In this document: positions 8,027-15,615 of the stretch, in pieces
How positions within the stretch are numbered: position 1 is the first letter of the stretch
How the letters are laid out: every line of letters starts with the position of its first letter
Source: an uncultured Oscillospiraceae bacterium
GTDB taxonomy: Bacteria; Bacillota; Clostridia; Oscillospirales; Acutalibacteraceae
Assembly (NCBI GenBank): GCA_900545625.1
Contig: UQZS01000027.1
Coordinates: forward strand, 1 to 21,627
Length of the DNA stretch: 21,627 bases
Direction of reading: 5' to 3'
The notes under the pieces: generated by a model
What the model was told of the DNA's origin: nothing
Databases searched by the model: none
The model's input: the letters and a program-made list of their open reading frames with translations, nothing else
Position numbers and translations under genes: made by a program

Positions 8027-8070
8027 AAAGACGCCGTATTGTTAGGAACCTGTAACAATACGGCGTCTTT
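8027..8070 (-). terminator. Terminator of mtaB
   Basis: A perfect 18-base stem (arms AAAGACGCCGTATTGTTA and TAACAATACGGCGTCTTT) encloses an eight-base loop. It lies 41 bases after the mtaB stop in the direction of mtaB transcription and ends in TTT, so it should stop readthrough into the ABC operon. Confidence 0.8.
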
Positions 8071-8110
8071 TCACGTTCAAAATTAACTTTTTCGTAAGAA
8101 AGCAAAAGAT

Positions 8111-9406
8111 TTATTGCGAAACGAGCTCACCCTCGACGCAGTCCGCACCGACCCCTGTAACATGTACATGCACAAGCTCGCCCGCGGTATTCACGCCGCC
8201 CGTAAAGCGCACCGGCGTGTAATTCGCGGTATAGCCGAAAAACCGTCCGCCGCGTGTGCGGCTCTCCGATAACACCTCGACCGTTTTTCCGACCTGCCGG
8301 TGCAAAAAGCCTTGCCGCAGTTCTTCCGCCGCGTTCAGCAGCAGCGCAGCGCGGCGTTCTTTTTCCGTTTTTTCGATTTGACCGGGGAATTGTGCGGCGC
8401 GCGTACCGGGCCGCACGGAGTAGGGGAAGACATGGATCTTTTCAAAGCCGATGCGTTTTGCGAACGTCACGCTTTCTGAAAAATCCGTTTCCGTTTCCCC
8501 GGGGAACCCCACCATCATGTCGGTCGTCAAGGTGCAATCCGGGAAAGCGTTGCGCAATTTTTCGCAAAGCGCGGCGTATTCTGCAGCGGTATAGTGACGG
8601 TTCATATGCTTCAGCGTACGGTCGCATCCGCTTTGCAGGGAAATATGAAACTGCCCGCAGAGCTTCGGGATCTTTGCCATGCGTTCGATCAAGCTATCCG
8701 TGATATGGTCAGGCTCCAAAGAGCCCAGCCGCACGCGGGCGATTTCTTCGGGGGCGCAGGCGGCTTCGATCGCATCGGCAAAGCTTTCACCGCTGTCCTT
8801 ACCGTAAGCGGAAAGGTTGATGCCCACGAGCACCAGCTCCCGATAACCCGATCTTGCAAGCGCTTCGCTTTCCCTGCGGATCACTTCAATGGGCTTCGAA
8901 CGCACCCTGCCGCGCGCGGTGGGGATGATGCAGTAGGCGCAAAAACGGTCGCAGCCGTCCTCGATCTTTACGTTGGCGCGCGTGCGTTCCGAAACTTTTG
9001 CGATCGGTTCGCCGCAAAACGGTTCCCCGGTGCGGTGCGGGAGGATGCAGATCTGCCTTGTACGGGTTTGCAGATAGGCTTTTAAAAGCGGCACAAGCTG
9101 TGTGTTCGTGCGGTTGCCGAGTACAATGTCCGCTTGTATGAGCGTTTCCGCCTTTTCGGGGAACGCCTGCGGCATACAGCCCGTGAGCACTACGGTGCTT
9201 CCGGGGAAATTGCGCTTGAGCTTTCGAACAAGCTGGCGCGTTTTGCGGTCGCTCTCGGCGGTCACGGTGCAGGAATTGACCACGAAAACATCCGCCTGCT
9301 TATCATTCGTTGTTACCGAAAAGCCCTCGCGCTCAAGCGCCTGTGCGATCTCTTCGGTTTCGTATTGATTGACCTTGCAGCCAAGTGTATACAGCTTTAC
9401 ATTCAT
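8111..9406 (-). CDS. mtaB: tRNA (N6-L-threonylcarbamoyladenosine(37)-C2)-methylthiotransferase MtaB
   Basis: This radical SAM enzyme adds a methylthio group to t6A at position 37 of tRNAs reading ANN codons, giving ms2t6A. The N-terminal cluster-binding cysteines are Cys10 (TLGCKVNQYE), Cys46 (VNSCTVT) and Cys77 (LTGCMP). The radical SAM CxxxCxxC motif is Cys152, Cys156 and Cys159 (GCDRFCAYC). A C-terminal segment of about 60 residues fits the TRAM RNA-binding domain. The TLGCKVNQYE start distinguishes MtaB/YqeV from MiaB. At 431 residues it has the normal length. The ATG at 9406 has AGAGG seven bases upstream. It is a single gene, divergent from a small membrane protein gene and followed by its own terminator. 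Confidence 0.95.
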   Translation of the reverse strand: MNVKLYTLGCKVNQYETEEIAQALEREGFSVTTNDKQADVFVVNSCTVTAESDRKTRQLVRKLKRNFPGSTVVLTGCMPQAFPEKAETLIQADIVLGNRTNTQLVPLLKAYLQTRTRQICILPHRTGEPFCGEPIAKVSERTRANVKIEDGCDRFCAYCIIPTARGRVRSKPIEVIRRESEALARSGYRELVLVGINLSAYGKDSGESFADAIEAACAPEEIARVRLGSLEPDHITDSLIERMAKIPKLCGQFHISLQSGCDRTLKHMNRHYTAAEYAALCEKLRNAFPDCTLTTDMMVGFPGETETDFSESVTFAKRIGFEKIHVFPYSVRPGTRAAQFPGQIEKTEKERRAALLLNAAEELRQGFLHRQVGKTVEVLSESRTRGGRFFGYTANYTPVRFTGGVNTAGELVHVHVTGVGADCVEGELVSQ

Positions 9407-9483
9407 TTGGTTTCCTCTGTATTTTCCTGCAATTTACCTGTATAGCCTTGGCGCCCGGCGGCAAAGCTATATGCGGTGATGAG

Positions 9484-9876
9484 ATGAAACGGATCCGGGA
9501 ATTCTTTTGCGTATATTCGTTCGGCGCCGTCGTGTATTGTTTGATCGAGGTCCTGTTCCGCGGCTTTACGCATTGGAGCATGGGATTAACGGGCGGAGCG
9601 GCACTTTTGGGAATCTATTGCGTCAACGAAAAATACAAGCATGCTTCTATATTTAAGCGGTGCTTGATGGGCTGCGGGATCATCACGGCGCTGGAGCTTT
9701 TGGTCGGCTTGCTGGTCAATAAGCTGTTCCGCTGGCAGGTGTGGGATTACAGCGCGCGCCCGCTCAATTTGTTCGGGCAGATCTGCCCGCTTTTTTCGCT
9801 GTGCTGGTTTTTGCTGTCCTTTCCCGCGTGCATGCTGTGCAAGCTTTTGAAAAAACAATTTGGCTTCACGCGGTAG
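9484..9876 (+). CDS. Small membrane protein, PF06541-like (putative ABC-transporter type IV / CmpB family)
   Basis: This is a predicted membrane protein of 130 residues with about four hydrophobic segments. The C-terminal half, with ELLVGLLVNKLFRWQVWDY followed by NLFGQICPLFSLCWFLLS, matches the conserved core of the PF06541 family found in many Firmicutes. Its function is not established despite the family name. I chose the ATG at 9484; an upstream in-frame start (9385) would overlap mtaB and add a non-conserved stretch. The Shine-Dalgarno is weak (GGTGATGAG). Its stop is two bases from the stop of the convergent hydrolase gene, with no terminator between them. Confidence 0.75.
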   Translation: MKRIREFFCVYSFGAVVYCLIEVLFRGFTHWSMGLTGGAALLGIYCVNEKYKHASIFKRCLMGCGIITALELLVGLLVNKLFRWQVWDYSARPLNLFGQICPLFSLCWFLLSFPACMLCKLLKKQFGFTR

Positions 9877-9878
9877 CG

Positions 9879-10661
9879 TTATGCTTTTCCCATGCTGCGC
9901 TGTAAAAACGTGAACGCTTGGTCGATCCACCCCTCAGCGTCTTTGCCGTTTGCCAACCCGATACCGTGCCCGCCTGTGGGGTACAAATGCAGTTCATGGG
10001 CAACGCCGTGTTGTTCGAGCGCGTCGGCAAGCATTTGGCTGTTGCGGTAGTCCACAGAGGCATCGTCCTTATTGTGCCACAAAAAGGTGGGCGGGTATTC
10101 GGCGGAAACAAGCTGCTCGACAGATGCCGCCGCCTGCTCCTTTTTACCCGAAAACAACCCCAAAAGCCGCCGGCGCGAAAGCGCATGCGTAAGCTTCCCC
10201 ATAGTGATCACGGGGTAAGAAAGCACCAGCGCAGCAGGGCGCAGGGGGTAATCCTCGCCCTCGTATTTTCGTGCAAACAGCTTGTACTGTGCGCCGAAAT
10301 ATGCCGCCAAATGGCCGCCTGCGGAAGAACCGAGCAGGGCGATCTTGTTTCCCTCCACGCCGAACTCGTCCGCGCGGCTTTGCAAAAATTGCATCGCGCG
10401 TGCCACGTCAAGCATGGGGGCAGGGTAGCGTGCGGCGGCGCCGACGCGATACCACAGCACAAAGGCGTTATAGCCGCGCGCTTGCAGCGACTCGGCAATA
10501 GGCTTCCCCTCGTTTGAGTCGGAGATCATATTATACGCCCCGCCTGGCAGAATCAGCACAGACGGCGCGCTTTTCCCAACGGTATAGGCGTCCAAACACA
10601 CCTTTTTCCGAGCAGGTTCTGCACGGCATTCGATTTTGTCATACAAATTATAGGTCTGCAA
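9879..10661 (-). CDS. Alpha/beta-hydrolase (esterase/lipase family, carbohydrate-esterase-like)
   Basis: This is a cytoplasmic serine hydrolase of the esterase/lipase superfamily, related to enzymes often labelled acetyl esterase or xylanase-associated esterase. The oxyanion-hole motif PGGAY is at about residues 39-43, the nucleophile Ser113 in GSSAGGH, the probable acid in HNKDDASVDY and the histidine in GGHGIG near the C-terminus. No signal peptide is seen. The TTG at 10661 (260 residues) was chosen because a promoter (10704-10732) lies inside the longer ATG-started frame (10739), and TAAGGAGG sits about 11 bases upstream of the TTG. The natural ester is unknown. It probably forms a single-gene transcript after the terminator of the upstream permease gene. 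Confidence 0.85.
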   Translation of the reverse strand: MQTYNLYDKIECRAEPARKKVCLDAYTVGKSAPSVLILPGGAYNMISDSNEGKPIAESLQARGYNAFVLWYRVGAAARYPAPMLDVARAMQFLQSRADEFGVEGNKIALLGSSAGGHLAAYFGAQYKLFARKYEGEDYPLRPAALVLSYPVITMGKLTHALSRRRLLGLFSGKKEQAAASVEQLVSAEYPPTFLWHNKDDASVDYRNSQMLADALEQHGVAHELHLYPTGGHGIGLANGKDAEGWIDQAFTFLQRSMGKA

Positions 10662-10670
10662 AGCGGTATC

Positions 10671-10680
10671 TGCCTCCTTA
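10671..10680 (-). promoter_or_regulatory. Ribosome binding site supporting the TTG start of the hydrolase
   Basis: On the minus strand this reads TAAGGAGGCA, ending nine bases before the TTG at 10661 (11 bases counted from GGAGG). No ATG in frame follows it at a suitable distance. Confidence 0.6.
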
Positions 10681-10703
10681 TCTTTTGCAAAACGTACAGC
10701 GGT

Positions 10704-10732
10704 ATCATACCACAAAATATGAAAAACAACAA
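10704..10732 (-). promoter_or_regulatory. Promoter of the alpha/beta-hydrolase gene
   Basis: On the minus strand TTGTTG (10732-10727), a 17-base spacer and TATGAT (10709-10704) form a good sigma-A promoter. It starts only 15 bases past the terminator hairpin of the preceding permease gene. Confidence 0.7.
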
Positions 10733-10746
10733 GGCGCACAAGAGAA

Positions 10747-10784
10747 AAGCCGTGCGGGGTTCGGAACAGAGCCCTGCACGGCTT
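10747..10784 (-). terminator. Terminator of the adaptor-permease operon
   Basis: A 16-base stem with two G-T wobbles (arms AAGCCGTGCGGGGTTC and GAGCCCTGCACGGCTT) and a six-base loop lies 13 bases after the permease stop. On the minus strand the stem is followed by TTTTCTCTT. Confidence 0.8.
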
Positions 10785-10797
10785 GATTCAATTGTCT

Positions 10798-12039
10798 TTA
10801 CTCACGCCGCAGCGCCTCGATGGGCGGCATTTTGGCGGCGCGCCGGGCGGGATACACACCGAAGATTACACCGATCGCCGTCGAGAAGCCGATGGCAAGG
10901 GCGACGGTGGAAAATTTCACTGCCAGAGGGACATTCATCAGGTACGAAACGAGCGCCGCGCCGAATACGCCGAGCAGCAGCCCTATAAGACCGCCGATCA
11001 GGCACAGGATGATCGATTCCGTCAGGAATTGGAACAGGATCGTCGAGGTCTTTGCGCCTAAAGCCTTTCGAATGCCGATCTCACGCGTGCGTTCGGTGAT
11101 GGATACGAGCATGATATTCATCACGCCGATACCGCCGACGAGCAGCGAAATGGCGCTGACCGCTGCAATGAAGATCGTAAAGACGTTGATGACCGTGTCT
11201 AAAAGGTCGATGTAGGTCGCCATGTTCGTGAGCGTGTAGCAGTCGCGATCGTAGTTGTTGTGCCGCGCGCGCAGACAGTTGAGCGCTGCGTTGCCTGCGC
11301 CCTCCAAGTCGTTTTCGTCCGCCGCCATGATGTAGACGGTGTCGAATCGATCCGCCGACCCTGTGATCTGGGTGGAAAGCGTAGAGGGCACCATCAGCAT
11401 ACCGCTGCTCATCTGCCCGCCGCCGAAGGATTCCATCGTGCTCATCAGCTCTTCGGAATCGAGCCCGAACGAGCTTGCCATATCGGTCACGCCGATGATC
11501 CGGATCCGCGTGACAATGTTATTATAAGTAAAGTTTACATATTCTCCGACCACGTCGGCGCGCCCGAACAGCTGCCGCGCGGAGGTGGCGTCGATCACGC
11601 CGACCGCCCGGCCTGCGTCAAACTCCGCCTGCGTGAAATAACGCCCGTATACGCAGTCGCCGCTTGTAAGGTAACGCAGATCGGTGTTGCCGCCAAGCAG
11701 GATACCGATTGCGTCCGTATTCTCCGTAGACATAGAGCCCATGGTCATCACATACGGCGAAATATACTCGACCGTATCGAGCTCTTTGATTGCTGCGATA
11801 TCCTCTGTGGTGATATAGTCCGAGGACTGTGCTTCCGTAGCGTTGACCATAATTGAAATGGCGCTGCTGCCCATTTCACGGATCATGCCGATAATGTAAT
11901 CGCGCCCGCCGTTGCCGACTGTGATGACCGCGATGACCGATGCCACGCCGATGATGATGCCCAGCATCGTCAAAAGCGAGCGCATGAGGTTTGTGCGGAT
12001 ACTGAAAATGGCGATGCGTATGTTTTCCCGAATATTCAA
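10798..12039 (-). CDS. MacB/FtsX-type ABC transporter permease
   Basis: This is an ABC permease of the MacB/FtsX fold. One transmembrane segment lies at about residues 20-42 (LLTMLGIIIGVASVIAVITVG). A large extracytoplasmic MacB-PCD-like domain (about 45-280) and three C-terminal membrane segments follow. Conserved ends are ITERTREIGIRKALGAK and the terminal YPARRAAKMPPIEALRRE. At 413 residues it has the standard length for a permease-only subunit, with no fused ATPase. The start is TTG at 12039, preceded by GAGGCGGTGAT, whose GGTGAT can pair with the 16S rRNA tail. It begins 12 bases after the adaptor gene. An ATPase gene of the MacB/LolD type would be expected beside it and is absent. Confidence 0.92.
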   Translation of the reverse strand: MNIRENIRIAIFSIRTNLMRSLLTMLGIIIGVASVIAVITVGNGGRDYIIGMIREMGSSAISIMVNATEAQSSDYITTEDIAAIKELDTVEYISPYVMTMGSMSTENTDAIGILLGGNTDLRYLTSGDCVYGRYFTQAEFDAGRAVGVIDATSARQLFGRADVVGEYVNFTYNNIVTRIRIIGVTDMASSFGLDSEELMSTMESFGGGQMSSGMLMVPSTLSTQITGSADRFDTVYIMAADENDLEGAGNAALNCLRARHNNYDRDCYTLTNMATYIDLLDTVINVFTIFIAAVSAISLLVGGIGVMNIMLVSITERTREIGIRKALGAKTSTILFQFLTESIILCLIGGLIGLLLGVFGAALVSYLMNVPLAVKFSTVALAIGFSTAIGVIFGVYPARRAAKMPPIEALRRE

Positions 12040-12051
12040 AGCATCACCGCC

Positions 12052-13629
12052 TCAAGACTCTACGCTGATCTTGTCGCCGTCCAACAATGCCGCTTTGGGG
12101 TTGAGAACGACCTGTTCGCCGTCGCTCAGGCCGTCAAGCACCTGATAGGCGTCGTCGGAGGCAAGCCCCAGTGTCACCGAGCGCTTGGATACGGTGCGTT
12201 CTTCAGGGTCATAAACGAACACATAATTCTCGCCGTCCTCGGTTGTGACCGCCGCCACAGGCAGAACCAGTACGTTTTCGAGCCGTTCCGTATCGACGCT
12301 TACATCCACGTCAAAGCCGATGACGATGCTCTCGTCCGGGTCTGTGATGCGCACCTGCACGGGCGCGCTGTTGGTTGTGGAGGCGGCGCCGCCGCCTGTC
12401 AGCGACGAGGTGATCGAGCTGATATCCAGCCCGGAAGAGGCGGTCGCCGTTGCGCTGACATAGCTGACTGTCGCCGCATATTCCTTGTCGAGCGACGTCA
12501 CCGTTGCCGCCTGTCCGACATCGAGCTTCGGCAGGTCGTATTTCCCGACGGTAAAGCTCACGTACAGCGCGCCGTATTCCTCTACCACGATTCCCGTCCC
12601 GACCGAGGTGTCCGCGCCGTCGGTTGCGGAAAGAAGATCGGACAGCGCGCTCATCACGTCCGTGTCGCCCGACGCCATGGAAAGCAGGGCGGAAAGATCT
12701 GTCGCATCGCTTTTGCTCTCGGCGGGCGTAAAGACTTCGCCGGCCGTCAGGTTGACTTCGGTAACAATGCCGTCCGCCGCAGCGACCCAGCCGGTACGCA
12801 AGGATTCCACCAGGCTGTTAAAAGAATCATAATCCGCTTTTTTTGCATCCATAACGGATTTGTAAAGCGTCGCAAGGGTGTCGTCCGTCTGCGCCTTGTA
12901 AACCGTCTGCTGTGTTTCCAAAGAGGTCAGCTGCGCCTGCTTTTGCGCAAGCTCTACCCGTTTGGCAGCAACAGAATTTTCAATCGCATCCTTGATTGCA
13001 GATGCATTGTTGCCGGAAGAGAGCAGTTCGGAAAGGCTTTTCAGCTGTTCCTCGGTAAAGCCGCCCTGTTCGCGAAGCGCGGCGAGCAGCTGCTCGAGTG
13101 CTGCCGTATCGATGCTGCCGGAATCGGGAAGCGTGCTGCCTGTGCGTTCTGCGGATTCGATCTCCGATTCGAGCTGTGCGATCTCCGATTCCAGCACCGG
13201 GATCTGCGCCGAGACCGTGCTCAAATTATTTTCGGCGGCGGCTACGGAAGCAGCCGCTTCATCATAAGTGGCTTTTGCCTTGTCGTAAGCGGATTTGTAA
13301 GCAGCCAGTTCATCCTGCAGCGTCGAAACGTCAAAGGTCGCAAGCTGCTGCCCGGCGGAAACGCGGTCGCCTACCTCCACCGAAACGGTCAGAACCTGTA
13401 CGCCGGCAGCGGCAGTAAAGGTCTCCGTGTTGCCGGATTCCACCGTACCCTGTGTTTGAAAGGTCGATTGAATATCGCCCATTTCGACCGTCGCGACCTG
13501 ATAGGCGGGCAGTTCCTCGGGACGGAACATCGAATACAGTACAGTCCCCAGAAGCGCCGCCAGCACAATAACGCTGACCGCCGTAAAGGCTTTCCGCTTT
13601 TTAGACCAATTCCTTGTTCGTTTCAACAA
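12052..13629 (-). CDS. MacA/HlyD-like membrane-fusion (efflux adaptor) protein
   Basis: This is a membrane-anchored adaptor protein of the HlyD/MacA type that works with the downstream MacB-like permease. It has a single N-terminal membrane anchor (about residues 15-34) and a first lipoyl-like half (GVQVLTVSVEVGDRVSAGQQ). A coiled coil of about 160 residues rich in Ala, Glu, Gln and Ser (about 100-275) follows. The second lipoyl half (AADGIVTEVNLTAGEVF) and beta-barrel and membrane-proximal domains complete it. At 525 residues it is longer than Gram-negative MacA, partly from an Asp/Ser-rich insert after the second lipoyl half. The start is TTG at 13629, with GGTGAT directly upstream; the next codon is also TTG. 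It is the first gene of a two-gene operon. Confidence 0.9.
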   Translation of the reverse strand: MLKRTRNWSKKRKAFTAVSVIVLAALLGTVLYSMFRPEELPAYQVATVEMGDIQSTFQTQGTVESGNTETFTAAAGVQVLTVSVEVGDRVSAGQQLATFDVSTLQDELAAYKSAYDKAKATYDEAAASVAAAENNLSTVSAQIPVLESEIAQLESEIESAERTGSTLPDSGSIDTAALEQLLAALREQGGFTEEQLKSLSELLSSGNNASAIKDAIENSVAAKRVELAQKQAQLTSLETQQTVYKAQTDDTLATLYKSVMDAKKADYDSFNSLVESLRTGWVAAADGIVTEVNLTAGEVFTPAESKSDATDLSALLSMASGDTDVMSALSDLLSATDGADTSVGTGIVVEEYGALYVSFTVGKYDLPKLDVGQAATVTSLDKEYAATVSYVSATATASSGLDISSITSSLTGGGAASTTNSAPVQVRITDPDESIVIGFDVDVSVDTERLENVLVLPVAAVTTEDGENYVFVYDPEERTVSKRSVTLGLASDDAYQVLDGLSDGEQVVLNPKAALLDGDKISVES

Positions 13630-13725
13630 ACATCACCGCTTTCAAAAAGTTGGGGATCCAACAGAGGAGATTTTTTGCAAAACTCAGTTCAAAGCAGGAT
13701 CTACAAAAGATAATTAACAACATTC

Positions 13726-13731
13726 TATAAT
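13726..13731 (+). promoter_or_regulatory. Possible -10 element upstream of the lipoprotein gene
   Basis: A perfect TATAAT lies about 70 bases before the TTG start at 13802, but no convincing -35 element is seen at the right distance. The 172-base divergent region must also hold the adaptor operon promoter, which I could not place. Confidence 0.3.
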
Positions 13732-13801
13732 ATTCCGTCCGGGTTTGCCATATATTTTTGTAAAGAAAATGTGAATAAAACTTGAACAGGAGGATAAAAA
13801 T

Positions 13802-14329
13802 TTGCAAAAACGCAAAGAACTTGCCGTGTTGCTGGCGGTGCTCGTTGTGCTGCTCGCCTCATGCACACGACAGCGCAATATGGATGCGGCGGAATTCTGT
13901 CGCCGCTTCAATGTACTGCAGAACGCAGAAACGCTCACATCGGACATGTTTTTCAAAGAGACGGCGGAGGCTTCGGGCACATACGATTGCAACTTCACCT
14001 TTGCCGAGGGGCATACGGCGCTTTTAACGCTTACTGCCCGTGAGGACGGTACGATCACGGCTTTGCAGCTGACCTGCATCCCGCAGGGAGAGGCGGCGTA
14101 TACCGCAGAGACGTTTTCGGCACTGTATACCTGTTTTGTGCGCCTTGTGTGCGTTCTTGCCGTTTGCGACACGGAAAACGACGCGCTGGATCTTGTGCAC
14201 ACGGCAGGTATCGCCGAAGACCGCCTTGCCTTTGCAGACAGCGGCTACACGGGCGAGACCGACGGTTTTACATACGCGCTGTTTTCGGGCACGCAATACC
14301 TTTCCTTATTCTGCAGCCGCACGCGGTAA
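13802..14329 (+). CDS. Hypothetical lipoprotein
   Basis: I do not recognise a family. The product is 175 residues with a classic lipoprotein signal: KRK at the N-terminus, a hydrophobic core and the lipobox LASC with the modified cysteine at residue 21. It should be anchored to the outer face of the membrane. The mature part is about 155 residues, mixed in composition, with no repeat or obvious catalytic motif. The start is TTG at 13802, with AGGAGG eight bases upstream, so the start is well supported despite the codon. It is divergent from the adaptor operon, and its last 24 bases overlap the end of the patatin-like gene on the opposite strand. Confidence 0.75.
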   Translation: MQKRKELAVLLAVLVVLLASCTRQRNMDAAEFCRRFNVLQNAETLTSDMFFKETAEASGTYDCNFTFAEGHTALLTLTAREDGTITALQLTCIPQGEAAYTAETFSALYTCFVRLVCVLAVCDTENDALDLVHTAGIAEDRLAFADSGYTGETDGFTYALFSGTQYLSLFCSRTR

Positions 14330-15451
14330 ACGCCGTTTGCACCTTTCGGCGAACTGCTCGAGCGCCGCGCGCGCCAAGGGGAACGGCTCCTTTTTCGCGG
14401 GGCGGCGGATCTTGCGGACAAGCTCTTCAGGCGCGTGGTCCAAAATCGGCTGTGCGACCTTTAAGATCGAAGAGGTCAGCCCTTCGTGCGGTTCCTCGGG
14501 CGGCTCCGGCGCGTTCGCGGCGGCAAGCAGGGACGTCATGAATTTGCGGTGCGAATACACCTCCAGCCGTTCCACACCGCACTGCGCTGCGAGTTTTTCA
14601 AGCTCTACGCACGCTTTGCAGCCGTATGCATCCTGCATTTTTGCATATTCCCGCGGGCGGAAATAATACGCCTGTCCGCACAGCTTCCCAAATGCCTTGC
14701 GCGTGTCGAGATAGCCCATTTTCATACGCATTTCATTCATGCTCGTGTCGAATTCAAAGGATTCGCCGAGCTCTTTCGGATCGTTCGGGCGGATATAAAC
14801 GACCTCCGCGCAGGATAAGTCGGTCTTGTGTCCCATGCCTTTCATGCTGGAAATATCCACCACGACGAAGCGGTTGTAGCCGCGTTCGCGCAAAAGCCCG
14901 ATGGGCGCATTGTCGTAAACGCCGCCGTCAAGATACCGCGCGCCGTCGGGGCTTTGTGTGTGCAGTCCCGGAAAGCGTGCCGACAGCATCAGGTAGTCGA
15001 TCAAAAGTCCTTCGTCGATCTCGTCGAGAAAAATTTCCACGGGTTTCCACGAGGACAACTGAAAGGTCACAAGTCCCAGCGGGATGCCGGAATCGCGCAC
15101 CTTTTTCTCATCGATGTATTCCGCGATCAGATTGCGCGCAGGCGTTACGTCCACGCCGCCGTTTTTGACCATCTCGCGAAAGATCTGCGGGAGGTTGGAA
15201 AAGCTGAACAGGTTGTCGGGCTCCTTGAGTTCCGTCTCAATATGGATGCCGTCTTTGACTTCCGCGCGGTTCCAAAGCTCTACCGCGCGGTCGAAATCGC
15301 CCTGAGCGATGAGCGCGCCGTTGATCGCCCCGATGGAAACGCCCGTGATGGCGTCAAACGTTACGCCGAGCTCGCGCATGGCTTTCCATGCGCCGATCTG
15401 ATAGGCGCCTTTTGCGCCGCCGCCTGCCAAAACAAGGCCGTACGATTTCAT
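14306..15451 (-). CDS. Patatin-like phospholipase family protein (RssA/YchK-like)
   Basis: This is a predicted cytoplasmic lipid acyl hydrolase of the patatin family using a Ser-Asp dyad. Visible are the oxyanion motif GGGAKGAY (about 10-17), the nucleophile Ser39 in GVSIGAING and the catalytic Asp175 in YLDGGVYDN. At 381 residues it carries about 130 residues beyond the core, ending in a basic segment (KIRRPAKKEPF) that might contact membrane lipid. The ATG at 15451 was chosen because GAGGTG lies six bases upstream and the GLVLAGGGAKG motif begins at once; a 90-residue upstream extension would run through the neighbouring gene in another frame. It is the last gene of the PHP-ispE-small membrane protein unit. 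No terminator is visible. Confidence 0.9.
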   Translation of the reverse strand: MKSYGLVLAGGGAKGAYQIGAWKAMRELGVTFDAITGVSIGAINGALIAQGDFDRAVELWNRAEVKDGIHIETELKEPDNLFSFSNLPQIFREMVKNGGVDVTPARNLIAEYIDEKKVRDSGIPLGLVTFQLSSWKPVEIFLDEIDEGLLIDYLMLSARFPGLHTQSPDGARYLDGGVYDNAPIGLLRERGYNRFVVVDISSMKGMGHKTDLSCAEVVYIRPNDPKELGESFEFDTSMNEMRMKMGYLDTRKAFGKLCGQAYYFRPREYAKMQDAYGCKACVELEKLAAQCGVERLEVYSHRKFMTSLLAAANAPEPPEEPHEGLTSSILKVAQPILDHAPEELVRKIRRPAKKEPFPLARAALEQFAERCKRRLPRAAAE

Positions 15452-15456
15452 AGCAG

Positions 15457-15615
15457 TCACCTCTCTAAATACATATGTAAGGGCGCGGGCTGTGTGAACT
15501 CGGGCGGCAGTGTGTGCATTTGCACGCGGCTGTCGGAAAATATCCAAACGAGCAGCAGCACGGCCAGAATTAAAAGTGCCGCTGCAATGAGCGCCGCCGC
15601 GAACCGATTTTTCAT
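15457..15615 (-). CDS. Small single-pass membrane protein of unknown function
   Basis: This is a 52-residue predicted membrane protein with one hydrophobic helix (about residues 5-26, AALIAAALLILAVLLLVWIF), a basic N-terminus (MKNR) and a 25-residue polar tail. Its ATG overlaps the ispE stop as ATGA, which implies translational coupling, and its stop is five bases before the patatin-like gene. No family is recognised. The tight placement argues that it is real rather than spurious. A longer frame starting at 15654 inside ispE is less likely. Confidence 0.6.
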   Translation of the reverse strand: MKNRFAAALIAAALLILAVLLLVWIFSDSRVQMHTLPPEFTQPAPLHMYLER

